This document shows positions 1 through 8,357 of a DNA stretch of 64,000 nt, one piece after another. Below the pieces are notes generated by a model. It saw only the letters and a list, made by a program, of their open reading frames with translations. It ran no database searches and had not been told where the DNA came from. The stretch lies in contig NZ_CP011533.1 in the NCBI RefSeq assembly GCF_001704275.1, positions 9,238,001-9,302,000 of the forward strand. Direction: 5' to 3'. Origin of the DNA: Streptomyces noursei ATCC 11455 (lineage in GTDB: Bacteria > Actinomycetota > Actinomycetes > Streptomycetales > Streptomycetaceae). Within the stretch, counting starts at the first letter, position 1, and every line of letters starts with the position of its first letter. Position numbers and translations under genes: made by a program.

Positions 1-44
1 CGTGCGCCCCGTCCACCCGCGCGGCCCGTCCACCCGGCGGTCGC

Positions 45-2885
45 TCAGAGGGCGGGAACGTCGTCGAAGTACGCCGCGACGGTGTCGGGCCTGCCGCCGG
101 CCAACTGCAGGGCGCACTCGGCCCAGATGACCTTGCCGGTGGCGGTGTAGCGGGTGCCCCATGCCTGGGCGAGCTGTGCGACGAGGAACAGACCGCGCCC
201 GCCCTCGTCGGTGGTCGCCGCATGGCGCAGATGCGGGGCGGTGCTGCTGGCGTCGGACACCTCGCAGGTCAGGGCGCGGTCGTAGAGCAGGCGTACCTGG
301 ATCGGGGCGGTGCCGTAGCGGATGGCGTTGGTGACCAGCTCGCTGAGCACCAGTTCGGCGGCGAAGGACACCTCGTCCAGTCCCCATGCGGCCAGTTGAC
401 GCGTCACGGCGGCGCGGAGACCGGAGACCAGCGCCGGGTCGGGGGTCGGTGTCCAGGTGGCGATCCGGTGCGCGTCCAACGCGTGGGTACGGGCCACCAG
501 GAGGGCTATGTCGTCGGTGGGCCGGCGGGGCACCACCGTCCGCAGGACTTCCGCGCAGGTTTCCTCGGGCGGGCGGTTCGGGTGGGACAGCGCCCGGCGC
601 AGTTGGTCGAAGGCGGTGTCGAGGTCGCGGCGGCGGTCCTCGACCAGCCCGTCGGTGTACAGGACGAGCTGACTGCCTTCGGGGAGGTGGAATTCGACGG
701 TCTCGAAGGGGAGGCCGCCCAGGCCCAGCGGCGGTCCGGCGGGCAGGTCGGGGAAGGCGACGGCGCCGTCGGGGTGGACCAGCGCGGGGGGCGGATGGCC
801 GGCCCGGGCCATGCAGCACTGCTGGGAGGTGGGGTCGTAGACGGCGTACAGGCAGGTCGCGCCGATGATGCGGGTCATCCCGTCGGCATCCTCGCCGCCC
901 TCGTCCCGGTCGAGGCGCGCCACGAGGTTGTCGAGACAGGTGAGGACCTCGTCCGGGGCCAGCTCCAGTTCGGCGAAGTTCCGCGCCGCCGTGCGCAGTC
1001 GGCCCATGGTGGCGGCGGCGTGCAGCCCGTGGCCGACGACGTCCCCGACGACGAGGGCGACGCGGCTGCTGGAGAGGGGGATGACGTCGTACCAGTCTCC
1101 GCCGACCCCGGACTCGGCGGGCAGATAGCGATGGGCGACCTCGACGGCGTTCTGCTCGGGGAAGCTGTGCGGCAGCAGACTGTGCTGGAGCGCCAGCACC
1201 ATGTTGTGTTCGCGGGTGTAGCGGCGGGCGTTGTCGATGCAGATGGCGGCGCGGGTGGCGAGTTCCTGGGCCAGCGAACGGTCGTCGTCGCCGAAGGGCG
1301 CGGGGTCCCGCGAGCGGTAGAAGCTCGCCACGCCCAGGGCGATGCCGCGGGCGATGAGCGGAACGGCGATCAGGGAGTGGACGTTGTGGTCGAGGAGGCG
1401 TTGGGCATGCCCGGGATCCTGGGCGATCCAGCCCGTGGCGGTCCTCAGCTCGGGTTCCAGTACCGACCGCCCGCTGGCCAGGCAGCGGAGTTGGGGAGTC
1501 GTGCTCCGAAGGCTGATCGGCTCACCGGCCGGGTAGAAGGGGCAGTCCTCGCGGTAGCCGTGGAGCACGACGCGGTGGAGGCCGGTGCGCGGGTCGGTCG
1601 GCTCGTCGCCGCGCAGCACCGCTTCGGGAAGTTCGATGGTGACGAAGTCGGCCAGGTGGGGGACGGCCATCTCGGCGAGTTCGTGGGCGGTGCGGGTCAC
1701 GTCCAGGGTGGTGCCGATGCGGGTGCTGGCCTCGGAGAGCAGTTCCAGGCGGCGTCGGGCCGCCACCGCGTACTTCCCGACTCCCGGCTCGCCGACCAGC
1801 ACCAGCCCGCTCGCCGTGTGCGCGGAGGCGGCTTCGGCGGTCCCGGGCGGGTGGGTCGTCGTGGCCGCCTTCCGGGCCGCGGTGCCGGGAACGGGCCACA
1901 GCCGCGGGAGCGCGGGCTCGGGGCTTTGTTGCGCCGGGGGGCCGGGTGAGGTCTCGGGCGGGGGCCCGGTCACGGCGGGGACGGCGACGGGCTGGTGCGG
2001 CGCGGCGAGGACGGCTTCGATGGCGATGCCCTCGACCCCGGAAGCGCTGGTGACCGGTCGGCTGAGCAAGGTCACCCGTCGCCCGCCGGGGAGGGGCACT
2101 TCCATGGCCGCCCGCTGGGCCAGGGCGATCAGATCAGCGGCCTTCTCCTGGAGGATCATCTGGTCCCGCCGGTCCAGCACGCCCTCGGTGAACTCGCCCG
2201 GCTGGCCGTCGCCGGTCGGTGTGCGGTGCCGGGCGTCGAGGTATGCCCGGAGCAGGGTGCGCTCCCGCGTCGAGCTCTGCTCCAGCAGGCGTCGTTCGAT
2301 CGCGCCGGCCGCCTTGCGGATCACGGTGGCCAGCGCCGCGTCCACGTCGGTGAGCGGATAGCCCAGGCACAGCACGCCTTCGATGCGACCGCTGAGCGGG
2401 TCCCGGACCGGGATCGCGGAGCAGGCGTTGGCCTGGGAGCGTTCGGCGAAGTGCTCTGCACCGTAGACGTTGATCAGCTGCCGTTCCGCGAGCGCCAGAC
2501 CGATGCCGTTGGTCCCGCCGAACTCCTCGGCGAACACATAGCCCGGGACGCTCTGGATCGCGGCCAGCCGTCGGACCTGGGACGGCTTGCCGAAGCGGCG
2601 TTGCAGCACGGCCCCGCGGCCGTCGGCGAGGGACACGTTCATGTCCCGGTCCGTGAACAGCTCCTGCAGCCGGTCCAGTACCGGCTCGGCCGCGCGGACG
2701 AGCCGGCCCTCCAGATCGAGGTCGGAGCGGTAGGGGAGTGCGCATCCGGCCGGGGAGAGTCCCAGGGCGAGGGAGCGCTCCCAGGAATTCAAGATCGGAC
2801 TTCGTACGGCCTCGTCGACCGACTCGCCCCGAAGGAACCGGTCACGGGCGCGCGCGGGGCCGAGGTCGATTCCCACGAGCCCCAT
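45..2885 (-). CDS. GAF / SpoIIE-type PP2C phosphatase / HATPase regulator
   Basis: A 946-aa cytoplasmic regulator, probably acting in a partner-switching (anti-sigma/anti-anti-sigma) circuit. The N-terminal ~190 residues resemble the GAF-like sensor of AcoR-type activators. A Pro/Ala-rich linker follows, then a second GAF (~380-545), a SpoIIE/PP2C domain (~555-790; motifs GGDWYD, GDVVGHG, YTDGLVE, DDIALLVAR) and an RsbW-like ATPase (~815-945; SELVTNAIRYG, EGGRGLF). All PP2C metal-binding aspartates are visible, so the phosphatase looks active. The start is the ATG at 2885, with AAGGGAAG about 8 nt upstream; a longer frame reaches 2930 but has no ribosome site. At residues 365-372 sits GEPGVGKY, a P-loop-like remnant without the rest of an AAA domain. 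Phosphatase plus kinase-like ATPase in one chain is common in streptomycetes; its target cannot be told from here. Confidence 0.9.
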   Translation of the reverse strand: MGLVGIDLGPARARDRFLRGESVDEAVRSPILNSWERSLALGLSPAGCALPYRSDLDLEGRLVRAAEPVLDRLQELFTDRDMNVSLADGRGAVLQRRFGKPSQVRRLAAIQSVPGYVFAEEFGGTNGIGLALAERQLINVYGAEHFAERSQANACSAIPVRDPLSGRIEGVLCLGYPLTDVDAALATVIRKAAGAIERRLLEQSSTRERTLLRAYLDARHRTPTGDGQPGEFTEGVLDRRDQMILQEKAADLIALAQRAAMEVPLPGGRRVTLLSRPVTSASGVEGIAIEAVLAAPHQPVAVPAVTGPPPETSPGPPAQQSPEPALPRLWPVPGTAARKAATTTHPPGTAEAASAHTASGLVLVGEPGVGKYAVAARRRLELLSEASTRIGTTLDVTRTAHELAEMAVPHLADFVTIELPEAVLRGDEPTDPRTGLHRVVLHGYREDCPFYPAGEPISLRSTTPQLRCLASGRSVLEPELRTATGWIAQDPGHAQRLLDHNVHSLIAVPLIARGIALGVASFYRSRDPAPFGDDDRSLAQELATRAAICIDNARRYTREHNMVLALQHSLLPHSFPEQNAVEVAHRYLPAESGVGGDWYDVIPLSSSRVALVVGDVVGHGLHAAATMGRLRTAARNFAELELAPDEVLTCLDNLVARLDRDEGGEDADGMTRIIGATCLYAVYDPTSQQCCMARAGHPPPALVHPDGAVAFPDLPAGPPLGLGGLPFETVEFHLPEGSQLVLYTDGLVEDRRRDLDTAFDQLRRALSHPNRPPEETCAEVLRTVVPRRPTDDIALLVARTHALDAHRIATWTPTPDPALVSGLRAAVTRQLAAWGLDEVSFAAELVLSELVTNAIRYGTAPIQVRLLYDRALTCEVSDASSTAPHLRHAATTDEGGRGLFLVAQLAQAWGTRYTATGKVIWAECALQLAGGRPDTVAAYFDDVPAL

Positions 2886-2971
2886 CCGAATCACTTCCCT
2901 TGCGGTACGTGCCGCAGGACCGCCCGTCACCCTCCCGTCGTCTGCCCGGAGCAGCTGTACCGTTCGCTCCG

Positions 2972-2977
2972 ATTGTA
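2972..2977 (-). promoter_or_regulatory. Possible -10 element for the SpoIIE gene
   Basis: On the minus strand the sequence reads TACAAT, a perfect match to the main sigma-factor -10, about 87 nt upstream of the ATG at 2885. I see no good -35 at 16-18 nt, so this is a weak call. Confidence 0.3.
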
Positions 2978-3022
2978 GGGCTTTTCCGGGGGACGGTGCT
3001 GGTCAGAGGGGAGGCGGGGGCG

Positions 3023-3991
3023 TCACAGAACGGCGACCGGGGTGACGGGCGAGCCGGTGCCGCCAGGGACGTTCAGCGGAGCCACCAGCAGCAGAAAGAC
3101 ATGGCGGCCCGCCTCCGCACAGGCAGTCGACAGCGCCTCCAGATCGAGGTTGTCCAGCAGTGGCACCCCCATGGCCGCGATCGCCAGGGCGTGCACCGGA
3201 GAGTGCACGCCCTCGACCGGCGAGGGCCGGACATCGCTGTCGCCGTCGCCGCCGAGCAGGGCGATCCCGCGCGAGGCGAGCAGCGGCAGGGCGTCCACGT
3301 GGAAGCCGGCGCTCGCCGCGTCGGGGTTCCAGGCGCCGCGTTCCCGGCGGCGGCGCATGCTGCCGGTCCGCAGCAGCACCGCGTCGCCGTCGCCGATCGT
3401 CACACCCAGGGCCCGCTCCGCAGCGGCGACGTCCTCGGCGTGCACCGCTCGGGCGGGCTCCAGCCACGCGTTGCCCACGACGGTCGGCAGGTCGAGCAGC
3501 ACCCCCCGGGTCACCAGGGGGCCGAGCGCCGCCACGGCCCCGAACCGGGCGCCCTTGGCGTCGACGAGTTCGCCCGCGGGGCGGCCGTCGTAGAGCCGCC
3601 CGCGGTAGGCGATGTGGGAGAGCGCGTCCAGGTGGCTGACGGCCTTGCCGTGGTAGTCGACGGCGAGGAAGTCCTTGTGCGTGGTGGGCTCCGGGGCCTC
3701 GACATCGCCGAGGTCGGACATGAAGTGCAACGCGGGCTTGGTGTTGTCCGGGCCGGCGGTCGTGTCCCACGGACGCGCCAGCGGGATCACCGCGCCGTCC
3801 CGGACCAGGGCGGTGGCCCGCCGTACGTGGTCCGGGGTCACCCGGTTCCAGGCGCCGCGGTCGGCCGGTGCCCAGCGGCCCCATGTGCGGACCGCAGCGA
3901 AGAGCGCGTCGAACTCCCGGCGCGACACGGCGGGCCCGTTGCCGGCACCGGTCGGCGGGGGAGACGGGGCGTCGCCGGGGTTGCTGGTCAT
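3023..3991 (-). CDS. Cyclase-family (kynurenine formamidase-like) metallohydrolase
   Basis: A 322-aa protein of the cyclase/KynB superfamily, metal-dependent hydrolases acting on formamides, amides or lactones. The metal-site signature appears as HGKAVSHLDALSH (around residues 112-135), giving the H-x-D-x3-H spacing of the family. A second conserved patch, LLRTGS, occurs mid-protein, and late HSPVHALAI and LLLVAPLNVPGGTGSP segments are typical of the C-terminal half. The ATG at 3991 was chosen because the family-like region starts soon after it. Its upstream GGAG is rather far (14 nt), and an in-frame extension to 4156 exists without support. It lies 137 bp upstream of the SpoIIE gene on the same strand. 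The substrate is unknown, and no link to the PKS cluster is visible. Confidence 0.8.
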   Translation of the reverse strand: MTSNPGDAPSPPPTGAGNGPAVSRREFDALFAAVRTWGRWAPADRGAWNRVTPDHVRRATALVRDGAVIPLARPWDTTAGPDNTKPALHFMSDLGDVEAPEPTTHKDFLAVDYHGKAVSHLDALSHIAYRGRLYDGRPAGELVDAKGARFGAVAALGPLVTRGVLLDLPTVVGNAWLEPARAVHAEDVAAAERALGVTIGDGDAVLLRTGSMRRRRERGAWNPDAASAGFHVDALPLLASRGIALLGGDGDSDVRPSPVEGVHSPVHALAIAAMGVPLLDNLDLEALSTACAEAGRHVFLLLVAPLNVPGGTGSPVTPVAVL

Positions 3992-4414
3992 CCGCTGTTC
4001 ACCGCTCCAGGGTGGCGGGACCGTCGTCCGGCGGCACCGTGCCACCTTCCCCAGCATGTCCCCTCCGCGCGGCGCCCCGCATGTGATCGCCGGGGAATTC
4101 GCCGACCGGAAGCGCAAGACCATAGGCGACGAAAAGTAATGCCATTGGCGGGGCATCTCAAAGTTTTCGCCAAATTGAATTCACCTCATTGGTGGGATGA
4201 ATGGCCGTCCGGATGTCGCTGACCAGGCGCCCGGACCAGCTCGCCGGCCGCAACTGGCCGGATATTTCGGCGTCTTGTGGTGGCGTCGAATCCTTTGTAT
4301 CCGCCATGAATTTTCCGCGAAAAGTAACTTTTTCGTCACTGGCTATTTGCAGGGGCCGGAAAGCTCCCTACTCTGAGGCAACTTTCCGGCCAGCTGTCTT
4401 GAAAGGCCCCCCTC
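3992..4414. other. Divergent intergenic region, partly AT-rich
   Basis: 423 bp between the cyclase and permease genes. It has two AT-richer patches (about 4090-4190 and 4300-4350) unlike the surrounding GC, as expected of divergent promoters. A candidate promoter for the permease is listed separately. I see no RNA gene or convincing small ORF here. Confidence 0.6.
4347..4374 (+). promoter_or_regulatory. Candidate promoter of the APC permease
   Basis: TTGCAG (4347-4352), a 16-bp spacer, then TACTCT (4369-4374), which fits TAnnnT. It lies 41 bp before the permease ATG, leaving a short leader of about 33 nt. It is found only by motif reading. Confidence 0.4.
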
Positions 4415-6052
4415 ATGGCAAGCGTTGACGAGATCACGCCACTGCAGGCACGCCCACCAGGCACCCTGCGTAGGGATGTAGGACTGATCGGCCTGATGTG
4501 GGCCTCGGTCGGCTCCATCATCGGATCCGGATGGCTCTACGGTGCCCAGAAGGCCGTAGTCGTAGCAGGCCCGTCCGCGATCATCTCCTGGAGCATCGGC
4601 GCCGTCGCCATCGTGCTCCTGGCCCTGGTGCACGCCGAACTCGGCGGCCTCTTCCCCGTGGCCGGCGGCACCGCGCGTTACCCGCACTACGCCTTCGGCG
4701 GCCTGGCCGGCATGTCCTTCGGCTGGTTCTCCTGGCTCCAGGCGGCGACAGTGGCCCCGATCGAGGTCGAAGCCATGATCGGCTACGCCGGGCACTGGTC
4801 GTGGGCCAAGAGCCTCCAACACGCCAACGGAACCCTCACGGCCAGCGGCTTCATCGTCGCGGTCATCCTGATGGCGATCTTCGTCGCGGTGAACTTCCTG
4901 GGCGTGAAGGTGCTGGCCCACACCAACAGCGCCGCCACCTGGTGGAAGATCGCCGTACCCCTCGGGGCGATCTTCGTCATCGCGGCGACCAACTTCCACC
5001 CGCACAACTTCACCTCGCACGGCTTCGCCCCGTTCGGCGCCAAGGGCGTGCTCAGCGCCATCAGCACCAGCGGCATCATCTTCGCGCTGCTCGGCTTCGA
5101 GCAGGCCATCCAACTCGCGGGCGAGAGCCGCAACCCCAAGCGTGACCTGCCGCGCGCCACCATCGGCTCGGTCGTGATCGGCGCCGTCATCTACACCCTG
5201 CTCCAGGTCGTCTACATCGGCGCGCTGCCGCTGGCGTCCTTCGCACACGGGTGGGCCAAGCTGGACTACGCCGGCATCAGCGGCCCCTGGGCCGGTCTGG
5301 CCACCGTGGTGGGGCTGGGCTGGCTGGGCTGGGTCCTGTACGCGGACGCCATCATCTCCCCCGGTGGCACCGGCCTGATCTACACCACCTCCACCTCGCG
5401 GATCTCCTACGGCCTGAGCAAGAACGGCTACGCCCCCCGACTGTTCGAGAAGGCCGACGGCCGCGGGGTGCCGTGGTTCGGGCTGATCATCTCCTTCGTC
5501 ACCGGCGTGATCTGCTTCCTGCCCTTCCCCAGCTGGCAGGAGCTGGTCTCCTTCATCACCTCGGCGAGCGTCCTGATGTACGCCGGTGCGCCGCTGGCGT
5601 TCGGTGTGTTCCGCGACCGTCTGCCGCACCACCAGCGTCCGTACCGCCTGCCCGGTGGCAAGGTGATCGCGCCGCTGTCCTTCGCCGTGGCGAGCCTGAT
5701 CATCTACTGGGCCGGCTGGACCACCCTGGAACGGCTCGGCTGGGCCATCGTGATCGGCTACGTCCTGCTCGGCAGCTACGCCTGGTACGCCACGAAGAAG
5801 GGGCTGCCGAACGCTCCGCGCCTGGACTGGAAGGCCGCACGGTGGCTTCCGGTGTACCTCATCGGCATGGGCGTCATCTCCTGGCAGGGCGGCTTCGGCG
5901 GCCAGGGCCACATCCCGCTGTGGTGGGACATGGCGATCGTCACGGTGTTCTCGGTGGGCATCTACTACTGGGCCCTCGCCTCCGCGGTCCCGGCCGAGGC
6001 GATCGAGCAGAACATCGAGGAGGTCGCGGTCGTGGACGAGGGCGGCCACTGA
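4415..6052 (+). CDS. APC-family amino acid/amine permease
   Basis: A 545-aa integral membrane transporter of the amino acid-polyamine-organocation family. Helix 1 carries the unwound-helix motif GSIIGSGWLY. About twelve hydrophobic segments follow, with the FALLGFEQAIQLAGES motif in the helix 6 region and a cytoplasmic NPKRDLPRA loop typical of the family. The C-terminus ends in a short acidic cytoplasmic tail (EEVAVVDEGGH). The ATG at 4415 follows GAAAGG about 8 nt upstream. It is a single-gene unit, bounded on the left by a divergent promoter region and on the right by a strong hairpin. The substrate cannot be assigned from sequence; amino acid uptake or exchange is the usual role. Confidence 0.9.
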   Translation: MASVDEITPLQARPPGTLRRDVGLIGLMWASVGSIIGSGWLYGAQKAVVVAGPSAIISWSIGAVAIVLLALVHAELGGLFPVAGGTARYPHYAFGGLAGMSFGWFSWLQAATVAPIEVEAMIGYAGHWSWAKSLQHANGTLTASGFIVAVILMAIFVAVNFLGVKVLAHTNSAATWWKIAVPLGAIFVIAATNFHPHNFTSHGFAPFGAKGVLSAISTSGIIFALLGFEQAIQLAGESRNPKRDLPRATIGSVVIGAVIYTLLQVVYIGALPLASFAHGWAKLDYAGISGPWAGLATVVGLGWLGWVLYADAIISPGGTGLIYTTSTSRISYGLSKNGYAPRLFEKADGRGVPWFGLIISFVTGVICFLPFPSWQELVSFITSASVLMYAGAPLAFGVFRDRLPHHQRPYRLPGGKVIAPLSFAVASLIIYWAGWTTLERLGWAIVIGYVLLGSYAWYATKKGLPNAPRLDWKAARWLPVYLIGMGVISWQGGFGGQGHIPLWWDMAIVTVFSVGIYYWALASAVPAEAIEQNIEEVAVVDEGGH

Positions 6053-6648
6053 CCGCAACTCGCCCTGAGGCAGAGGAAAGCAGATGAGCCCGGCCGGTCA
6101 CCCCGGCCGGGCTCATCGGCATTCGCCGCCGCGCGCACCAGGACCTCCGGCCATCACGTGTCCACCACCACGCACGATTCCCCACCTCTCGGCGTCAATG
6201 CCCCAACTCGCCATACCCGCAATGCCTTTCGCCCCGCCATGCGCCGCTACGGAACCCCATCCGCATCGAATTCCCGTGCGTCGATGAAGTGCTTCGAACG
6301 CCCCGTTCCCGCATTGCGGAAACCGCGCGGAGCGCTTCGCATGGCGGCGAGCCGGGTGAGTGCGCGACCGGATCGGGTGCGGCAAGCGGCTCAGGAACCG
6401 CCCGAACCGTTCGATGGCGGACGGGCCGCGGCAATGCCTGCGGCGCACGGGGCCTGACGGTCGATCACGTCGATGCGTACCCGGATCGCCGCAGGGCCCG
6501 AGCGGGCCGGGCGGTCCGTCCTGTGTGTAGGTCGTGTAACAGTCGTCGATGCACGGCTGCAACACAAGTGACGAATCGTCGAGAAGTGCTCGGCATAGCT
6601 TCTGGAGCGCCAACCGATGACCAGCGACATCAACGGAGCCAGGAAGCC
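6053..6648. other. Noncoding region between permease and secreted-protein operon
   Basis: About 600 bp. It begins with the permease terminator (listed separately). The rest has no ORF with streptomycete third-position bias that also looks like a protein. The promoter of the downstream secreted-protein gene must lie in the last ~150 bp, where the sequence becomes less GC-rich (6520-6600), but I could not settle on one pair of hexamers. Confidence 0.5.
6084..6116 (+). terminator. Rho-independent-type hairpin after the APC permease
   Basis: A perfect 14-bp inverted repeat, ATGAGCCCGGCCGG, pairs with its complement across the 5-nt loop TCACC. It starts 32 bp after the permease stop and has no T-run, as usual in streptomycetes. 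Confidence 0.85.
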
Positions 6649-7140
6649 ATGAACCGTACCTCGACGACCAGCACCTTCCGCCGGAGGGCGGTGCTCGCGG
6701 CCGGCCTCGCCGGTGCCGCCGCGCTCGGCCTGTCCGCCACCGCCCAGGCGGCGAACGGCGCGACCCCCGCTGCCCCCGCGAAGGCCGTGCGCACGGCCGT
6801 CACCCCGTATGTGATCAACCACTTCGGTGAGGAGAACGCCGACACCGGGCGTGCCGAGCGCCGTCCGCGGGATCTGGTGCTCTCCGAGTTCACCACCATC
6901 CACAAGGTCGACTGGAAGCAGTGGGGCGCGAAGGAGGCCGTCGGCACCGGGCAGGTCACCGGCACCTGGTGCCTCGACACCTGCCTGACCAAGCCGCTGA
7001 AGGCGACCATAAGCCTCTCCGACCCCAAGGTCGTCAACGGCAAGCGGGTGTACTCCGCCTTCACCCTGAAGCTGGCCGGGCAGCAGGGGACGTACGATTC
7101 CGAGGATCTGCAGGGCAAGCGCCCGCTCGCCACCCGCTGA
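6649..7140 (+). CDS. Secreted protein with W-C-x3-C motif (paralogue of next gene)
   Basis: A 163-aa protein with an export signal. A basic start, TFRRRAVLAAG, is followed by a hydrophobic Ala/Leu stretch and an AQA|ANG cleavage site near residue 34; the RRR suggests Tat or a strong Sec signal. The mature part is small and has one conserved block: SEFTTIHKVDWKQWG ... GTGQVTGTWCLDTC. The same block recurs in the next protein (TEFTSLSHLKWRDWG ... TGEVSGMWCIPGC), so the two are paralogues. The paired cysteines probably form a disulfide outside the cell. AGGAAG lies 5 nt before the ATG. It sits first in a row with a lipoprotein, response regulator and histidine kinase, which suggests an envelope-sensing unit. 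I do not recognise a named family. Confidence 0.8.
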   Translation: MNRTSTTSTFRRRAVLAAGLAGAAALGLSATAQAANGATPAAPAKAVRTAVTPYVINHFGEENADTGRAERRPRDLVLSEFTTIHKVDWKQWGAKEAVGTGQVTGTWCLDTCLTKPLKATISLSDPKVVNGKRVYSAFTLKLAGQQGTYDSEDLQGKRPLATR

Positions 7141-7177
7141 GCGCCGGCCCGACCGTCGAGGCGTACGAAGGATCCCG

Positions 7178-7633
7178 ATGCACAGACCCACGGCCATCGT
7201 CACGGCCTGCGCACTGGCGCTGGTGATGGCCGTGGGCATCACCGGGTGCGGCGGCCCGGACCAGCCACAGGTCCAGGGCCCCGCCCCCACACGGAGCCCG
7301 GCCGCCGGCCCGGTCTACGTCTCCGACACCATGGGACACCCGCTGATCCGCCCCACGCGCCTGGGCCTGACCGAGTTCACCTCGCTGTCCCACCTGAAGT
7401 GGCGGGACTGGGGGCAGCCGAAGGCCGTGGCCACCGGTGAGGTGAGCGGCATGTGGTGCATCCCCGGCTGCGAGAAGACCGGCTACCCGGCCACCGTCGA
7501 ACTGTCCGGTCTGCAGCGCCAGGAGAACGTCTCCTACTACACCCGCGCCAGCGTGCGGTCCGCGCACCTCCCGAACCCGGCCGAGACGGGCGAAGACCTG
7601 CGCTCCGTGCACCTGTACGCCCCCGAACCGTAA
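7178..7633 (+). CDS. Small lipoprotein, paralogue of the preceding secreted protein
   Basis: A 151-aa protein with a lipoprotein signal: hydrophobic ALALVMAVG followed by the lipobox ITGC, with lipidation expected on the cysteine near residue 24, so it should sit on the outer face of the membrane. After a Pro-rich linker it carries the same block as its neighbour, with conserved Trp residues and WCIPGC (C-x3-C). AAGGA lies 6 nt before the ATG. It is 37 bp after the secreted paralogue and 17 bp before the response regulator, so the four genes are probably cotranscribed. By analogy only with CseA, the lipoprotein encoded beside the CseBC sensor pair, it may modulate the kinase. Confidence 0.8.
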   Translation: MHRPTAIVTACALALVMAVGITGCGGPDQPQVQGPAPTRSPAAGPVYVSDTMGHPLIRPTRLGLTEFTSLSHLKWRDWGQPKAVATGEVSGMWCIPGCEKTGYPATVELSGLQRQENVSYYTRASVRSAHLPNPAETGEDLRSVHLYAPEP

Positions 7634-7650
7634 GAGCAGGAGACCGACCG

Positions 7651-8352
7651 ATGACCGACGTGCTGCTCGTGGAGGACGACCCGCTGCTGCGAGAGGCCAC
7701 GCAGCTGTCGCTGGAGCGTTACGGATACCAGGTGCGGACCGCCTCCGACGGGCTCGCCGGGCTGGCGCAGTTCCGGGACAGGGCACCGGACGTCGCCGTG
7801 CTGGACGTCATGCTGCCCCATCTCGACGGGGTCAGCCTGGTGCGCCGTATCAGGGAGGTGAGCCGGGTGCCGGTGCTGATGATCTCCGCTCGGACCGACC
7901 CGGTGGACGTCGTCCTCGGACTGGAGGCCGGGGCCGACGACTACCTCACCAAGCCGTACGACGTGCCGGTGCTCGTCGCCCGCATCCGCTCGGCGCTGCG
8001 CCGGGCCACCGACTTCGCCGGGACCGGGCCGAACGCCGCGGAGGAATCGCTGTTGCAGATCGGCGACCTCACGGTGGACACGGCCTCCATGGAGATCCGC
8101 CGCGCGGGGCAACTGCTGGACCTGACGCCCACCGAGCGCAGGTTGATGCTGGAGTTCGCGTCCGAGCCCGGGGTGGTGCTGTCCCGGGCCGCCCTGCTGG
8201 AGCGGGTGTGGGACTACGCGTGGGACGGCGACAGCCGGGTGGTCGACGTCCACCTGCAGCGACTGCGCAGGAAGATCGGGCGCGACCGGATCGAGACCGT
8301 CCGCGGCTTCGGCTACAAGCTGGTGGCCACACCGCCGCCCGGCAACCCCTGA
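7651..8352 (+). CDS. OmpR/PhoB-family response regulator
   Basis: A 233-aa response regulator. The receiver domain (residues 1-~115) has the acidic pair in VEDD, the phospho-acceptor Asp52 in VLDVMLP, the conserved Ser/Thr in MISAR and Lys in LTKPYD. The C-terminal winged helix (~135-228) has the typical LTPTERRLML and RGFGYKL segments. AGCAGGAG lies about 8 nt before the ATG. Its stop is 5 nt before the histidine kinase start, so the two are translated together. Size and layout resemble CseB, but no sigE gene is adjacent, so orthology is not claimed. Confidence 0.93.
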   Translation: MTDVLLVEDDPLLREATQLSLERYGYQVRTASDGLAGLAQFRDRAPDVAVLDVMLPHLDGVSLVRRIREVSRVPVLMISARTDPVDVVLGLEAGADDYLTKPYDVPVLVARIRSALRRATDFAGTGPNAAEESLLQIGDLTVDTASMEIRRAGQLLDLTPTERRLMLEFASEPGVVLSRAALLERVWDYAWDGDSRVVDVHLQRLRRKIGRDRIETVRGFGYKLVATPPPGNP

Positions 8353-8357
8353 CCGCC

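Noticed and set aside
4201..4428. A 75-codon frame upstream of the permease
   Set aside because: Overlaps the candidate promoter and the permease start; composition not protein-like.
6113..6613. A 166-codon minus-strand frame after the permease
   Set aside because: Overlaps the terminator hairpin, Arg/Gly-rich, no ribosome site or domain.
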